This document shows, piece by piece, positions 39,006-48,874 of a DNA stretch of 64,000 nucleotides. The stretch covers positions 124,001 through 188,000 of the forward strand of contig JABFGH010000003.1 in the NCBI GenBank assembly GCA_013112585.1. The letters run 5' to 3'. The position numbers were made by a program, and so were the translations under genes. The stretch is from Ignavibacteriota bacterium. GTDB taxonomy: Bacteria; Bacteroidota; Ignavibacteria; Ignavibacteriales; Melioribacteraceae. The notes under the pieces were generated by a model that made no database searches, was not told the DNA's origin, and was given only the letters and a program-made list of their open reading frames with translations. The first letter of the stretch is position 1. The number at the start of each line of letters is the position of its first letter.

Positions 39006-40140
39006 TTAAACTCGTAACAATAACTTTAGCAGCTTTTTTTGAAGCTTCTTCTTTAGTTAATTTTACTTTTATTATTTCAAGTTTGTTTTTAATAGAATTA
39101 TAAATTGTTTCACTGCCTAAAATTCTATCACTCTTTTCAAAAATATTTTTTTCATTCACATCATTTTGAATCAGCTCATCATAGATTGTTTCGCCTGCAA
39201 CAATATTAGCCAGGGCAATATTATTTATTTTAATGAGCGCCTTGCCAATAGTGTATGTTACTTTACTTGTTATGTAAACAATAACACCCGGCAAACCAAA
39301 ATAGCCGGCTTCCAGTGTGGATGTACCGGATTTAATAATCCCAAATTTTGAATGCTTTAGTAAATCGTAGGTATAGCCTTTAACAATTTTAATATTTTCA
39401 AATTTATGATTTTCAAAAAACAAACTTTCACTTATGTTGCCTGCGCGTGCGATAACAGGCTGCATATTATACTTTACACATAATTTTTCTGCTGCATTAA
39501 TTATTTCGGGAAAAATTTTTCGTACTTCCTGCTTTCTGCTTCCGGGCATTATCAAAAGTATTTCTTTATTGGTATCTAAATTTAATTTTGCAAATAATTC
39601 ATCTTTGGTTAAAAAAGGGTATTCAGAAATTTGCTCAACTAATGGATGACCAACGTATTCACAATCAATTCCTGCTTCATCATACATTTTTTTTTCAAAA
39701 GGAAAAATCACAATCATTTTATCAACAAGTTTTTTGATCTTGTTGATTCTGCCTTTACGCCACGCCCAAAGCTGGGGTGAAATGTAATAGAATATTTTAA
39801 TACCAATTTTCTTTAGTTTTTTGGCAATGCTTAGGTTGAATCCCGGATAATCAATTAAAATTGCGTGCTTAATATTTTTCTCTTTTACAGTTTTAACAAT
39901 ATCACGCTGAACCTTTTTTATAAATGGCAGGTGACGAATAATTTCGGTAAAACCGAGGAAAGCCATATTCCTAATATGGTAAACAGCATTAAGTCCTTGA
40001 GTAATCATTTTATCGCCGCCGATTCCGAACAAATTTAAATTGGGTGCGATAAGTTTTATCTCTTCCATCAATGAAGCTCCGTGCTGATCACCTGATGCTT
40101 CACCGGCAATTATAAGTATGTTAGATTCTAAGCTCATCAA
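38995..40140 (-). CDS. lpxB: Lipid-A-disaccharide synthase LpxB
   Basis: A 381-residue GT19 glycosyltransferase. It starts ILIIAGEASGDQHGASLMEE, the standard N-terminal motif, and continues with FGIGGDKMITQG, YISPQLWAWRKGRI, FPFEKKMYDEAGI and YVGHPLV. The donor-site region KSGTSTLEAGYFGLPGVIVY is intact. It joins UDP-2,3-diacylglucosamine to lipid X, forming the lipid A disaccharide. Two Met codons in a row leave the start ambiguous by one residue. The upstream stop is immediately adjacent. Confidence 0.97.
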   Translation of the reverse strand: MMSLESNILIIAGEASGDQHGASLMEEIKLIAPNLNLFGIGGDKMITQGLNAVYHIRNMAFLGFTEIIRHLPFIKKVQRDIVKTVKEKNIKHAILIDYPGFNLSIAKKLKKIGIKIFYYISPQLWAWRKGRINKIKKLVDKMIVIFPFEKKMYDEAGIDCEYVGHPLVEQISEYPFLTKDELFAKLNLDTNKEILLIMPGSRKQEVRKIFPEIINAAEKLCVKYNMQPVIARAGNISESLFFENHKFENIKIVKGYTYDLLKHSKFGIIKSGTSTLEAGYFGLPGVIVYITSKVTYTIGKALIKINNIALANIVAGETIYDELIQNDVNEKNIFEKSDRILGSETIYNSIKNKLEIIKVKLTKEEASKKAAKVIVTSLNEL

Positions 40141-40734
40141 TTAAAACTTATTTAATTCAAAATACCATACTGCGAGCAGCAGTAAAGTTGTAATTGCAAA
40201 AGCCTGCAGAGTTCTGCGTTCCGATCTCAATCCGGCTTTAAGATCAAAAGCAGGCTGTTCTAAATTTTTGTTTCTATAAGGAAAAATTGTTGGTATAAGT
40301 TTAGGTACTGCTTTATAATATTTTGAATACTCTTCACCGAACTGTTCTCTTAAATATCCTTCTTCGCGCTTAATAATTACATGATACTGAAAATAAAAAA
40401 AGAACAATGCAAAAATTTGCAGATAGGGAAACAGAGCCATTGACATTATACCAAACCCGAAATACATTAGAATATTACCAAGGTATAATGGGTTTTTAAC
40501 GTACGCAAATGGACCGCTGATAATTAAATATGTTCCGCCCACAGCGCCGGTTGTTCTTGTTTCGCTGCCGGCATATGATACACCCCAAAGCCTTATTAGT
40601 TCTCCAGTTAATGTTATTGCAAATCCAATCAGTAAACTCTGCACATCGGCATTTTGGAAAACCAGCATTAAAATAACAAACGGGATTGGTGAATAACTTC
40701 TATATTTAAAAACTTTATCTGAAAGACTTGCCAT
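40141..40734 (-). CDS. ICMT/PEMT-like membrane methyltransferase
   Basis: A 197-residue membrane protein with about five hydrophobic segments. The region GPFAYVKNPLYLGNILMYFGFG, followed later by REEGYLREQFGEEYSKYYKAV, is the conserved core of isoprenylcysteine carboxyl methyltransferase and phospholipid methyltransferase families; its SAM site includes the RNP/KNP-like turn and the E-E pair. The substrate is unknown. Zero-base spacing to lpxB and membership in the lipid A operon suggest a lipid or quinone-like substrate (inference). It lies 7 bases downstream of the HAD phosphatase gene. Confidence 0.78.
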   Translation of the reverse strand: MASLSDKVFKYRSYSPIPFVILMLVFQNADVQSLLIGFAITLTGELIRLWGVSYAGSETRTTGAVGGTYLIISGPFAYVKNPLYLGNILMYFGFGIMSMALFPYLQIFALFFFYFQYHVIIKREEGYLREQFGEEYSKYYKAVPKLIPTIFPYRNKNLEQPAFDLKAGLRSERRTLQAFAITTLLLLAVWYFELNKF

Positions 40735-40741
40735 TTTATAA

Positions 40742-41470
40742 TTATCCTTGTAGGTAAACTTGTTTTCGTTTTAATTCTGCCTGATGTCTTTTCTTTAATC
40801 TTTTTTTATTCATTAACTCTTTTAATTTTTTTTGAACATCAGAAAAATTATTGAATGGGAAGTAAGTGATTCGGTTTACTTCACAATATTTCAAAAGTGA
40901 ATTTTTTGCAAATACAAAATCACAGTATTGTGCGGGGCATGTATCGGAATAGCCATCGCCGATATAAACAGTAAAATCAGTATCGCTGCTGTTATTTATA
41001 ATATGATTACGTTTGCAGTTTGCACATTGTCTGCATTCTTCATCTGTGTAAGGAAATTCGGGAACCAAATTATTGTGTTCATCAAAACCAAGCTTGTTGG
41101 AATAAAGCGGAATGTGCCGAAGATTATTCGCACTTAAAATTCTTTCGATATAATAATCAAGTCCGTCACTCAAAATCCATCTATCAAGATTGTTAACATT
41201 ACAAAATTCATCAAACTCAAAAAAAGAATAATCAACTGAAATAGTGCTTAAAAATTCATCAAATATTTCAGCATCAAAGTTTTCAACCGTTTTACATAAA
41301 AGCTGCCAGGTTTGTACCGAGGTAATTTCCTTTTTAATCCATCTATCAATAATGTTGTTGCTTTCCTCCGGGTCGCCGAATTTAAGAAACATAGCTTCAC
41401 CTACATCTACATTGGTAATAGTCCCGTCAAAATCAATAAATAGTTTAAAGTTTCGCTTAGTTGAATTCAT
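40742..41470 (-). CDS. MtnX-like HAD-IB phosphatase
   Basis: A hydrolase of 242 residues. Motif I is LFIDFDGTITN (10-20, nucleophile Asp13), and the later acidic motif is VYIGDGYSDTCPA. A CRQCANCKR cluster in the cap matches the Cys-containing loop of MtnX and related phosphatases. MtnX acts in methionine salvage, but no other salvage gene is present, so the substrate is open. I chose ATG at 41470 over a TTG at 41479. It lies 9 bases after smc. Confidence 0.8.
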   Translation of the reverse strand: MNSTKRNFKLFIDFDGTITNVDVGEAMFLKFGDPEESNNIIDRWIKKEITSVQTWQLLCKTVENFDAEIFDEFLSTISVDYSFFEFDEFCNVNNLDRWILSDGLDYYIERILSANNLRHIPLYSNKLGFDEHNNLVPEFPYTDEECRQCANCKRNHIINNSSDTDFTVYIGDGYSDTCPAQYCDFVFAKNSLLKYCEVNRITYFPFNNFSDVQKKLKELMNKKRLKKRHQAELKRKQVYLQG

Positions 41471-41479
41471 AGTGCACAA

Positions 41480-44400
41480 TTAGTTTACGCTAATTTCCTC
41501 GTTAAATTGTACTCCTGCTAATTTAGAAATTCCTTCCTCCTGCATAGTAACTCCATACATATTTTCAACTGCGCCCATAGTTCGTTTATTATGGGTAACA
41601 ACAATAAACTGTGTATTGGTCTTAAATTCTAAAAGCAGTTTTGTAAATCTGTCAATATTAGCATCATCAAGCGGCGCATCAACTTCATCTAATACGCAGA
41701 AGGGACTTGGCTTAACAAGGTAAATTGCAAATAGCAATGCGGTAGCGGTTAATGTTTTTTCACCGCCGGAAAGTAATTCAATTGATGTAGGGCGTTTACC
41801 TTTAGGCTTTGCAACAATCTCAATTTTTGCTTCAAGCGGATCGGCATTTTCTTCCATTATTAAATCTGCTTCATCACCGGGGTCGAATAATGTTCTAAAA
41901 ATTTTCTGAAAGTTCGCTTTGATCTCTAAGAATGTTTCAGCAAAAATCTCCTGTGCCGAGGCATTTATATCTTTAATTGTTTTTGCTAAATCTTTTTCTG
42001 ATTCTAATAAATCTTCACGCTGTTTACTTAAAAACTCGAACCGTTCTTTTTCTTCTTCAAATTCAGAATATGCCAGCAGGTTTATTGGTCCAAGATTTTT
42101 AATTTGATTTTTAAGATTATGTACTTCGGTCCGTGTTTCCTTAAAGTTAAAATGATCAAGGTCGTCGAATTCTTTTAATTGCAGTTCGAGTGAGTATTCA
42201 TCAAGTATAGTTTCTTTAAGGGAGTTCAGTTTGTATTTTATTTCATTGCTGTTTATATCAAATTGATGTAAGTCTTCTGAAATTGTTTCTCTTTCGGAAC
42301 GGTGTGAATTAACTTTTTGTTCTAGTTCCGCAGCTTCATTTTTTATTTTATTCAACTCAGTTTCAATTTCTTTAGCTTCGGCAATCAGAGCATTTCTTCT
42401 AACTTCAATTTCCTCGACATTTTCTTTGTATTCATCAATAATTCCGGTAAGCGTTTCTAATTCACTTTTGGAATCTTCAATAGATGTTTCATTTTTACGA
42501 ATTGAATTTGAAATTGAGCTTAAAGAATTTTCTGCTCTTGCAATTTCATTATCGGCATTTTGAAGCTGTCCGTTAAGTCTTTCAAGTTCTACCTTATTCC
42601 CGTTGTGCTCTTCAAGTGCGGAGTTAAAATTGTTTTCTAATAATTTCAACTCATCTTCAAAAATTGTTATCTCTTCGTCAAATTTTTCTTTACCGGCACT
42701 TTCTAATTCAATTTGTTCATTCAATTCAGAAATTAAATTTTCAGTTTGCGAAGTGCTTCCAGTCAATTCGTCAATCTCCGATTGAGCTTTTTCAATTTCC
42801 TCATCGGCTTTTGTCTTTTCATATTCAAGCTGCGAAATCTGTTTATCAATATTTGTTGATTCATTTATTAATATTTTCCCCTCTTCGGAGAGAATATTTA
42901 AATCAATTCCGCTTACCTTGTTTTCTGTTTCAACAATTTGTTCTCTAAGTTCGGCTAACTGTTTTTCAAGTTTTGGGTATTCGTCTTTTAAGTTTTCTAA
43001 AAGCTGTTTACGCCCGAAGAGTGTGTCATCGATAGCCGGTTCAGAACCACCTTCAACAATACCGTTTACTTTTACTATGTCACCGATCATTGTTGCAAAT
43101 TCATATTCTGGGTATTTAGCACTTAGTTCTAATGCTGTATCTAGATCCTGCGTAATTGCCGTGTTGTAAAGAATTTTATTGAAGTAAGGCTTCCACTTTT
43201 CATCCGTTTCAACTAATTCATACGCCCACTTTATAAACTTAGATTCACTTTCCAATTTTTTGCGTTTCTTTTTTAAGCTGTAATCATTAAGTCTTTTAAG
43301 AATTGATTTTTTATTATTTGAAGTTTCTTTAAGCAAAAAAAATGATGCTTTCCCCAACTCGTTTTTCTTCAAATATTCAACGGCTCTTGTTAAATCATCT
43401 ACATTTTCGATAAGTAAGTTATTAAGCACAATATTTAATGCAGCCTCAAGAGCAAAGCGGTATTCTTCATCAGGGTTGCCTACATCGGCAAAAAGTGTTT
43501 TTTCATTATCACTCCAGCCGTCACTTTCCAGTAGCAATTTGGATGCTTTTGAAACACCTTCGAGATTAGTAATCAGTGTTTGGAAAAAATCGATTTTATC
43601 CTTGAGTGAATTTATTGCGCTCTTATCTTCAAGCTCTTTTACTTTCAGCCCCGATAACTCAGCCTCTAATGTTTCTTTTTCAATTTTCTTTTTAGTGTAG
43701 GCTTCTTCGGAAATTTTAAGTTTTGATTCAATCTCACTTCGTTCATTGCCTAAATCTTCAAGGTAGCCGACAGTTTTTGCAATTGTGTTTGTTGTTGTTT
43801 GAATTTTATCATTCAACGAGTTTAAGTTTTTGTTGTTCCGGGCAAGATCATTTTGAAGATTCGTTAGTTTACTTTTTTTGCTCGATAAATCCTTAAACTT
43901 TTCCAGTGAATTATCTTTGTAGTCTTTAATCTTATTTTTCTGTTCTTCAACATCAATTCGTTTTTGATTTACGTTTGCTTCCGAGAGTGAAATCTCTGAC
44001 GACTTTTTATCTATTTGATTTTGAAGTGAGACAACAATTGAACGATTGTCGTGCAGTTTATGTTCATTCTCTTCCTGCAGAATAAAGAGATCGTCAAGCT
44101 CAGAATTAAAACGCTCCAAGTTTGCCTCGAGCGATCTTGTGCGCTCTTGTGCAACAGAAATATTCTTTTGAACTGTGTGCAGCCGGTTTGTTTCTTCGGC
44201 TAATAAAGATTGTTTTTCTCTAAACTGGGTTTCAACTTGAGTAGTTTTATCTCTGAATAAAATAAGTTTATTTTCAATTTCCCTAATGTCTTTATCAACA
44301 TTATTTTTACGCTCTTTCAACTCATTCTGCTTTTCGGCAATGGAGGTAATCTGTAAAGTGTACAACGACATTTCCCGTTCGCACAGGTCTAATTCTTTTT

Positions 44401-45070
44401 CACGCAAAATTGTTTGAAGCTGATTATATTTTGAAGCCCGCTTTGCCTGCCGCTCAAGTGAGCGCACTTTCTTTTCAACTTCGGAGACGATATCATTTAC
44501 ACGTGTCAAATTAAGCTTTACATCATCCAATTTTTTAAGAGCTAATCTTCTTCTTAATTTATATTTATTAACTCCGGCGGCTTCTTCAAACATTCTTCGG
44601 CGTTCATCGGCTTTGTTGCTTAAAATAGTTTCAACCATTTTTAACTCAATTACCGAATAGGCGTTTGTGCCCATCCCGGTATCCATAAATAGATTGGTAA
44701 TATCTTTAAGCCTGCAGATATTTTTGTTTAGCAAGTATTCACTTTCACCCGATCTAAAAATTCTACGCGTAATTGTAACTTCGGAGTATTCGGTGGGCAA
44801 TTGTCCGTTATCGTTAACAAGTGTAAGTGAAACCTCTGACATACCCATCGGCTTTTTGTTGCGTGTGCCGTTAAAAATTACGTTTTCCATTTTATCGCTT
44901 CGCAAAGTGCTGCTGCGCTGTTCACCAAGTGCCCACCGCAGTGCATCCACAATATTAGTTTTACCGCAGCCGTTGGGTCCTACAATGCCTGTTAAACCTT
45001 TTGTGAATTTTATAGTCGTTCTATTTGCAAACGATTTAAAACCGAATATTTCTAATTTTGATAAATACAA
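41480..45070 (-). CDS. smc: Chromosome segregation protein SMC
   Basis: A 1196-residue SMC protein of normal length. The N-terminal ATPase half has Walker A GIVGPNGCGKTNIVDALRWA (about 26-45), then long coiled coils (about 165-500 and 690-1020) flank a hinge near 520-670. The C-terminal half carries the signature LLSGGEKTLTATALLFAI and Walker B FCVLDEVDAPLDD. With ScpA/ScpB, not in this window, it compacts and separates chromosomes. Confidence 0.97.
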   Translation of the reverse strand: MYLSKLEIFGFKSFANRTTIKFTKGLTGIVGPNGCGKTNIVDALRWALGEQRSSTLRSDKMENVIFNGTRNKKPMGMSEVSLTLVNDNGQLPTEYSEVTITRRIFRSGESEYLLNKNICRLKDITNLFMDTGMGTNAYSVIELKMVETILSNKADERRRMFEEAAGVNKYKLRRRLALKKLDDVKLNLTRVNDIVSEVEKKVRSLERQAKRASKYNQLQTILREKELDLCEREMSLYTLQITSIAEKQNELKERKNNVDKDIREIENKLILFRDKTTQVETQFREKQSLLAEETNRLHTVQKNISVAQERTRSLEANLERFNSELDDLFILQEENEHKLHDNRSIVVSLQNQIDKKSSEISLSEANVNQKRIDVEEQKNKIKDYKDNSLEKFKDLSSKKSKLTNLQNDLARNNKNLNSLNDKIQTTTNTIAKTVGYLEDLGNERSEIESKLKISEEAYTKKKIEKETLEAELSGLKVKELEDKSAINSLKDKIDFFQTLITNLEGVSKASKLLLESDGWSDNEKTLFADVGNPDEEYRFALEAALNIVLNNLLIENVDDLTRAVEYLKKNELGKASFFLLKETSNNKKSILKRLNDYSLKKKRKKLESESKFIKWAYELVETDEKWKPYFNKILYNTAITQDLDTALELSAKYPEYEFATMIGDIVKVNGIVEGGSEPAIDDTLFGRKQLLENLKDEYPKLEKQLAELREQIVETENKVSGIDLNILSEEGKILINESTNIDKQISQLEYEKTKADEEIEKAQSEIDELTGSTSQTENLISELNEQIELESAGKEKFDEEITIFEDELKLLENNFNSALEEHNGNKVELERLNGQLQNADNEIARAENSLSSISNSIRKNETSIEDSKSELETLTGIIDEYKENVEEIEVRRNALIAEAKEIETELNKIKNEAAELEQKVNSHRSERETISEDLHQFDINSNEIKYKLNSLKETILDEYSLELQLKEFDDLDHFNFKETRTEVHNLKNQIKNLGPINLLAYSEFEEEKERFEFLSKQREDLLESEKDLAKTIKDINASAQEIFAETFLEIKANFQKIFRTLFDPGDEADLIMEENADPLEAKIEIVAKPKGKRPTSIELLSGGEKTLTATALLFAIYLVKPSPFCVLDEVDAPLDDANIDRFTKLLLEFKTNTQFIVVTHNKRTMGAVENMYGVTMQEEGISKLAGVQFNEEISVN

Positions 45071-45082
45071 ATGGAAACTCTT

Positions 45083-47665
45083 TTAAAACATGAATTGATA
45101 TTGTTTAAGTGCGTTGATCATATAATAAACAGAAGATTCTGTGAATTGAAAGTAAAGTAAAAATCCGCCAATAATTAGCAGTACAAATAAAAAGCCGTTC
45201 AGGTAAACCTTTGCCGGATTGATATCAAAAATTACATATATGCCTTTGATTAATCTTTGAGCAACCCAGAGAGTAAAAAGGAATAAAAATATATATAGAT
45301 AAAAATTAAATGTTTCTATTTCGAGCAGTTTGTAGAGTACCAGTTCGAGAGGTAAAAGAATTGCCAGAGGCAGAAACGACCAAATAACAACAAAGAACAC
45401 GTTTGAATAGTAAACTCTAGTGCTAATAAACAAGGAACTGATTTTAATTACTGCCGTTACTAAAATTAAAATTAACAGTGAAAAAGCAAAAAGATAAATT
45501 AATGCTTCGTGAGGATTCCATGCTAAATGACCGATAAGTTTAACGATCCAAAGTTCACCGAAAGAGAGTATTATTTTTTCAAGAAGAATATTTGTGCGCA
45601 GAAAGTATAATAAATTAGTAAGCAGTAATGAATGTGCACCCGCTAATATGAACATTAAAACCGAAGCATGAAAACCGGAAAGGATTCGATGATCACGTAC
45701 ATCTGCAAAAAAGTTATACGGGCGAAGTAATGCTCTTGTGGCATCCTGCCTAAATTTTTTGTTAGAGTTGATAAGCAGAGCAGAAAATACTGAAAGTCCC
45801 AAACCGGTGAGTATAAATAAAATTGCAGAATCATCACTCGATGTACCGATTGGTATTGTTACTTTATTTGCCGATGTAATTTTGGATTTAACAGATTTGT
45901 AAGATAATCGGTTTGTTCCTCTATCGGCTCCCGTTAACCCTATTTGATAAAATGCATCTTCTGCATAGCCCGCATAGTATGACGGGAAGGTTCCGGTGTA
46001 ATCGGAAAAGGAGTTAATGAAAAATCCTTTTAATTTTTTATCGGATGAAATATTAATAATTTCATCAAAATATTTAGCCTGGGCTTCAAATGTTCTTTCA
46101 TTCAAGTATCCGTTTGAAGCTCCTTTATAAGCAGGGTATGTTGCTTCACTTATAAACAAATTTTCATTGCCAAGTAAGTTTATTGCTTCATCAAATTCCG
46201 CAGCCAAATCTTCTGTATTATTCAAATAAAGTTCAACGCCGTAAAAATCAATGCTATCGATTTTTATTTTAGGAAAACCAACAAAAGAAGCGTAGGTATA
46301 TTTATTAGAATTTTCCTTAACAATTGCAGCAAGTTTTTGAATAAAATTTTTATGAGTCTCGGATTCGGGTAAATATGCGCTGCCAAGCCCAATAGCGGTT
46401 AATGCATTATAATCTTTGTACGAGTCGATAATGTATCTTAAATAATTTTCCGCACGTTTGCCCATGCTGGGGTTTTCTGCTATTGATTCGGGCAGAGAAT
46501 TTAACGGCAGTTCAATCATGGCTAAAAGTCCAAGTTGTTCGCAGACTTCTAATGCGTAAGGATGCGGCGGTTTTTTTGCAAAGCGGACAAAATTAAATCC
46601 GGAATCTTTAATAAACTCAAGGTCAGATTTCAATTTTTGATATTCAATTAAATTTATATAACTGCTGTCGGAATAAATATATGTTGTGCCGTTAAAATTT
46701 AATTCATCTTTCAAAAATGTTTTTTTACCATTTTGATCGGCTGTTGAATATATCGGAAAATGCTTTTCTATTTCATCAATTAATTTTTCGCCTTGAACCA
46801 ATTTAATTTTTACGAGATATTTTTGAGGAGTTTCAAATGTCCAATATCTTAAATCGCGCACCCTAAACTTAAAAGTAGTTGAAGATTTATTATCCCGAAA
46901 TCTTAATGACCTATCGCGCGAATAAATTGCGCTGGTATCTCCCTCTGCCCAGAATTCAAAAAATACGGTTTTTTCAATCCGCTTATCATCTTCATCTTTC
47001 ATGTCAAGTAATTCATCGCTCATCACAAACTCGGTTTCAAATTCAACATTTATTAATGAACGGGTAGAGTTGAAGCGGTAATTAAAATCAGCTGTAGAAA
47101 TTCTTGAATTTGGAGTTAGATGAAGAAAAACATCACGAGTAATACCGCCGAAAGTTTTTGGGAACATAAAACTTTGTTTGAGCGGAATTGTTGATTCGGA
47201 ATCCAGTTGGTAGTAAACTTTTACAATTAATTTATTTTCGCCTATAAGCAGATTTTCAGGATCGATTTTTAAGGTGAAGGGAAATTCTCCGCCGGGGTGC
47301 TTAAATATCAGCAGTTCGTTTAATATTATTTCCGCAGAATATGTTAATCCTAAAAAAGTAAGATCAATTTCATAATCAGTAATTTGATCTGAAGTAAGGT
47401 CAAAAGATTTTTCATAAAAGAGTGATTTTTCGCCTGTAAAGTTTGAGGGTACGGAAACTTTTACTTTTTTAGTAGAGGCTTTATCGGTATAAACCAGCCA
47501 GTTTTCATTAAGATGAATTATTTTTCTTGTTGCACTTATCCCGAAAAAAGAAGAATCAACTTCCTCCAAACGGTAAGGGGGCAATTCTTTTATCTTAATT
47601 TGTGAGAATACTAAGGATTGAAAAATTAGTATGAAAAAGAAGAAAAAATATTTATTCGAACCCAT
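45083..47665 (-). CDS. Glycoside hydrolase 2-like protein fused to a membrane domain
   Basis: An 860-residue protein with a signal peptide (1-21, FSQ), a jelly-roll sugar-binding-like domain (about 50-185), an immunoglobulin-like domain (about 190-310), a TIM-barrel-like region (about 310-600), then at least six membrane helices (about 614-842). The barrel resembles the GH2 C-terminal domain, with a nucleophile-like Glu in FISEATYP, but the usual Asn-Glu acid/base motif is replaced by GLGSAY, so activity is doubtful. The C-terminal part looks Yip1-like (weak). The role is unknown, perhaps glycan binding or sensing at the envelope. It lies 12 bases before smc. Confidence 0.65.
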   Translation of the reverse strand: MGSNKYFFFFFILIFQSLVFSQIKIKELPPYRLEEVDSSFFGISATRKIIHLNENWLVYTDKASTKKVKVSVPSNFTGEKSLFYEKSFDLTSDQITDYEIDLTFLGLTYSAEIILNELLIFKHPGGEFPFTLKIDPENLLIGENKLIVKVYYQLDSESTIPLKQSFMFPKTFGGITRDVFLHLTPNSRISTADFNYRFNSTRSLINVEFETEFVMSDELLDMKDEDDKRIEKTVFFEFWAEGDTSAIYSRDRSLRFRDNKSSTTFKFRVRDLRYWTFETPQKYLVKIKLVQGEKLIDEIEKHFPIYSTADQNGKKTFLKDELNFNGTTYIYSDSSYINLIEYQKLKSDLEFIKDSGFNFVRFAKKPPHPYALEVCEQLGLLAMIELPLNSLPESIAENPSMGKRAENYLRYIIDSYKDYNALTAIGLGSAYLPESETHKNFIQKLAAIVKENSNKYTYASFVGFPKIKIDSIDFYGVELYLNNTEDLAAEFDEAINLLGNENLFISEATYPAYKGASNGYLNERTFEAQAKYFDEIINISSDKKLKGFFINSFSDYTGTFPSYYAGYAEDAFYQIGLTGADRGTNRLSYKSVKSKITSANKVTIPIGTSSDDSAILFILTGLGLSVFSALLINSNKKFRQDATRALLRPYNFFADVRDHRILSGFHASVLMFILAGAHSLLLTNLLYFLRTNILLEKIILSFGELWIVKLIGHLAWNPHEALIYLFAFSLLILILVTAVIKISSLFISTRVYYSNVFFVVIWSFLPLAILLPLELVLYKLLEIETFNFYLYIFLFLFTLWVAQRLIKGIYVIFDINPAKVYLNGFLFVLLIIGGFLLYFQFTESSVYYMINALKQYQFMF

Positions 47666-47712
47666 CCGCTATCGTAGTTAATTTAATTAAATAAAGACAA
47701 TAAATATACAAC

Positions 47713-47753
47713 AAAAAAGGCGGGTAATCAATGATTATTATGCTGCCCGCCTT
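47713..47753 (-). terminator. Terminator of the mrp-nfu-tpiA operon
   Basis: The perfect stem AAGGCGGG (47717-47724) / CCCGCCTT (47746-47753) is followed on the minus strand by six T. It lies 60 bases downstream of the tpiA stop and upstream of the glycosidase-like gene, separating the two transcripts. Confidence 0.85.
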
Positions 47754-47813
47754 AATGAAACTACGATAAATATTTGTTTTTCAGCCTAAAAACGCATCTT
47801 CTAAAAAATGCTG

Positions 47814-48575
47814 TTAACCGCCGGCTTTAATGATTTCTAAAAATGAATCAGCTTGCAGACAAGCACCGCCAACCAATGCTCCGTCAATATCCGGCTGCGA
47901 AATTAACTCTGCCGCATTATTGGGTTTAACGCTTCCGCCGTATTGTATAATCAACTTTTCGGCAGCATTTTGGGTATAAAGATTTGCAATTAGTGATCGA
48001 ATAAAATAATGAACTTCCTGTGCTTGATCGGGAGTAGCGGTTTTGCCGGTGCCTATCGCCCAAACCGGTTCATAAGCAACAATTATTTTAGATAACTCAT
48101 CTTCTGTTATATTTGCCAGTCCTTCGGTTATTTGAACTTCCAGAACACTCTTCATTGTGCCGTTTTCCCGCTCTTCTAAAGTTTCACCAACGCAGAAAAT
48201 CGGTTTGAGATCGGACTTCAAAGCCTGTTTGTTTTTTTTGTTTATAACATCATTTGTTTCATTAAAAATTGCACGTCTTTCAGAGTGACCTAAAATCACA
48301 TATTCGCAGCCAACGCTTTTCAGCATGCTTGCGGAAACCTCGCCTGTAAATGCGCCGCTCTCTTCAAAATGCATATTCTGCGCACCCAGCTTTACATTTG
48401 ACTCTTTAAGAAGTGTTGCTGCGGTTTCAAGCACTACAAACGGCGGGCAGATTATCGCTTCAGTTTTTACTTCTAAATTATTTATACCATTTTTTATATC
48501 GGAAATTAGAGCAACTGCTTCAGATAAATTTTTATTCATTTTCCAGTTTCCGGCTACTACATTATTACGCATCAT
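47814..48575 (-). CDS. tpiA: Triosephosphate isomerase
   Basis: A 253-residue TIM-barrel enzyme with all catalytic elements: NWKMN (Asn10, Lys12, counting the first of two Met codons), ILGHSERR (His97), YEPVWAIGTG (Glu169) and the phosphate loop GGSVKPNNAAEL. It interconverts dihydroxyacetone phosphate and glyceraldehyde 3-phosphate. It lies 48 bases after nfu and is followed by the operon terminator. Confidence 0.98.
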   Translation of the reverse strand: MMRNNVVAGNWKMNKNLSEAVALISDIKNGINNLEVKTEAIICPPFVVLETAATLLKESNVKLGAQNMHFEESGAFTGEVSASMLKSVGCEYVILGHSERRAIFNETNDVINKKNKQALKSDLKPIFCVGETLEERENGTMKSVLEVQITEGLANITEDELSKIIVAYEPVWAIGTGKTATPDQAQEVHYFIRSLIANLYTQNAAEKLIIQYGGSVKPNNAAELISQPDIDGALVGGACLQADSFLEIIKAGG

Positions 48576-48623
48576 AACTCCTTAAATTTTAATACTTCAA
48601 CTAAATACTCAATTAACTAATAA

Positions 48624-48860
48624 TTAACTAACTGATTCAACTCTTTTAATACCCGGTACCTCACGCATAAGCGCCCGTTCCACGCCTGCTCTTAAAGTCA
48701 TTTGAGACATAGGACATCCAACGCAAGCCCCGGTTAACCTAACCTCTACAACACCTTCATCTGTTATCTGAACTAATTCTACGTCACCGCCGTCTGCTTT
48801 TAAGTAGGGTCGTATTGTTTCGAGCGCATCTTTTACCTTATCAAATGGAATTGTTTCCAT
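48624..48860 (-). CDS. NifU-like (Nfu) iron-sulfur scaffold
   Basis: A 78-residue single NifU C-terminal domain, with LKADGGDVELV followed by GACVGCPMSQMTL. Cys46 and Cys49 form the CxxC that binds a labile [4Fe-4S] cluster between two subunits. Nfu proteins deliver clusters to client enzymes. It lies 14 bases after mrp, and the two probably work together in cluster delivery. Confidence 0.93.
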   Translation of the reverse strand: METIPFDKVKDALETIRPYLKADGGDVELVQITDEGVVEVRLTGACVGCPMSQMTLRAGVERALMREVPGIKRVESVS

Positions 48861-48874
48861 AATAACTCCTTAAT

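Noticed and set aside
42603-42948. Open frames on the plus strand opposite smc
   Set aside because: These are antisense shadows of the SMC coiled-coil coding sequence, rich in Ser and Phe from complementing Glu and Lys codons, with no ribosome binding sites.
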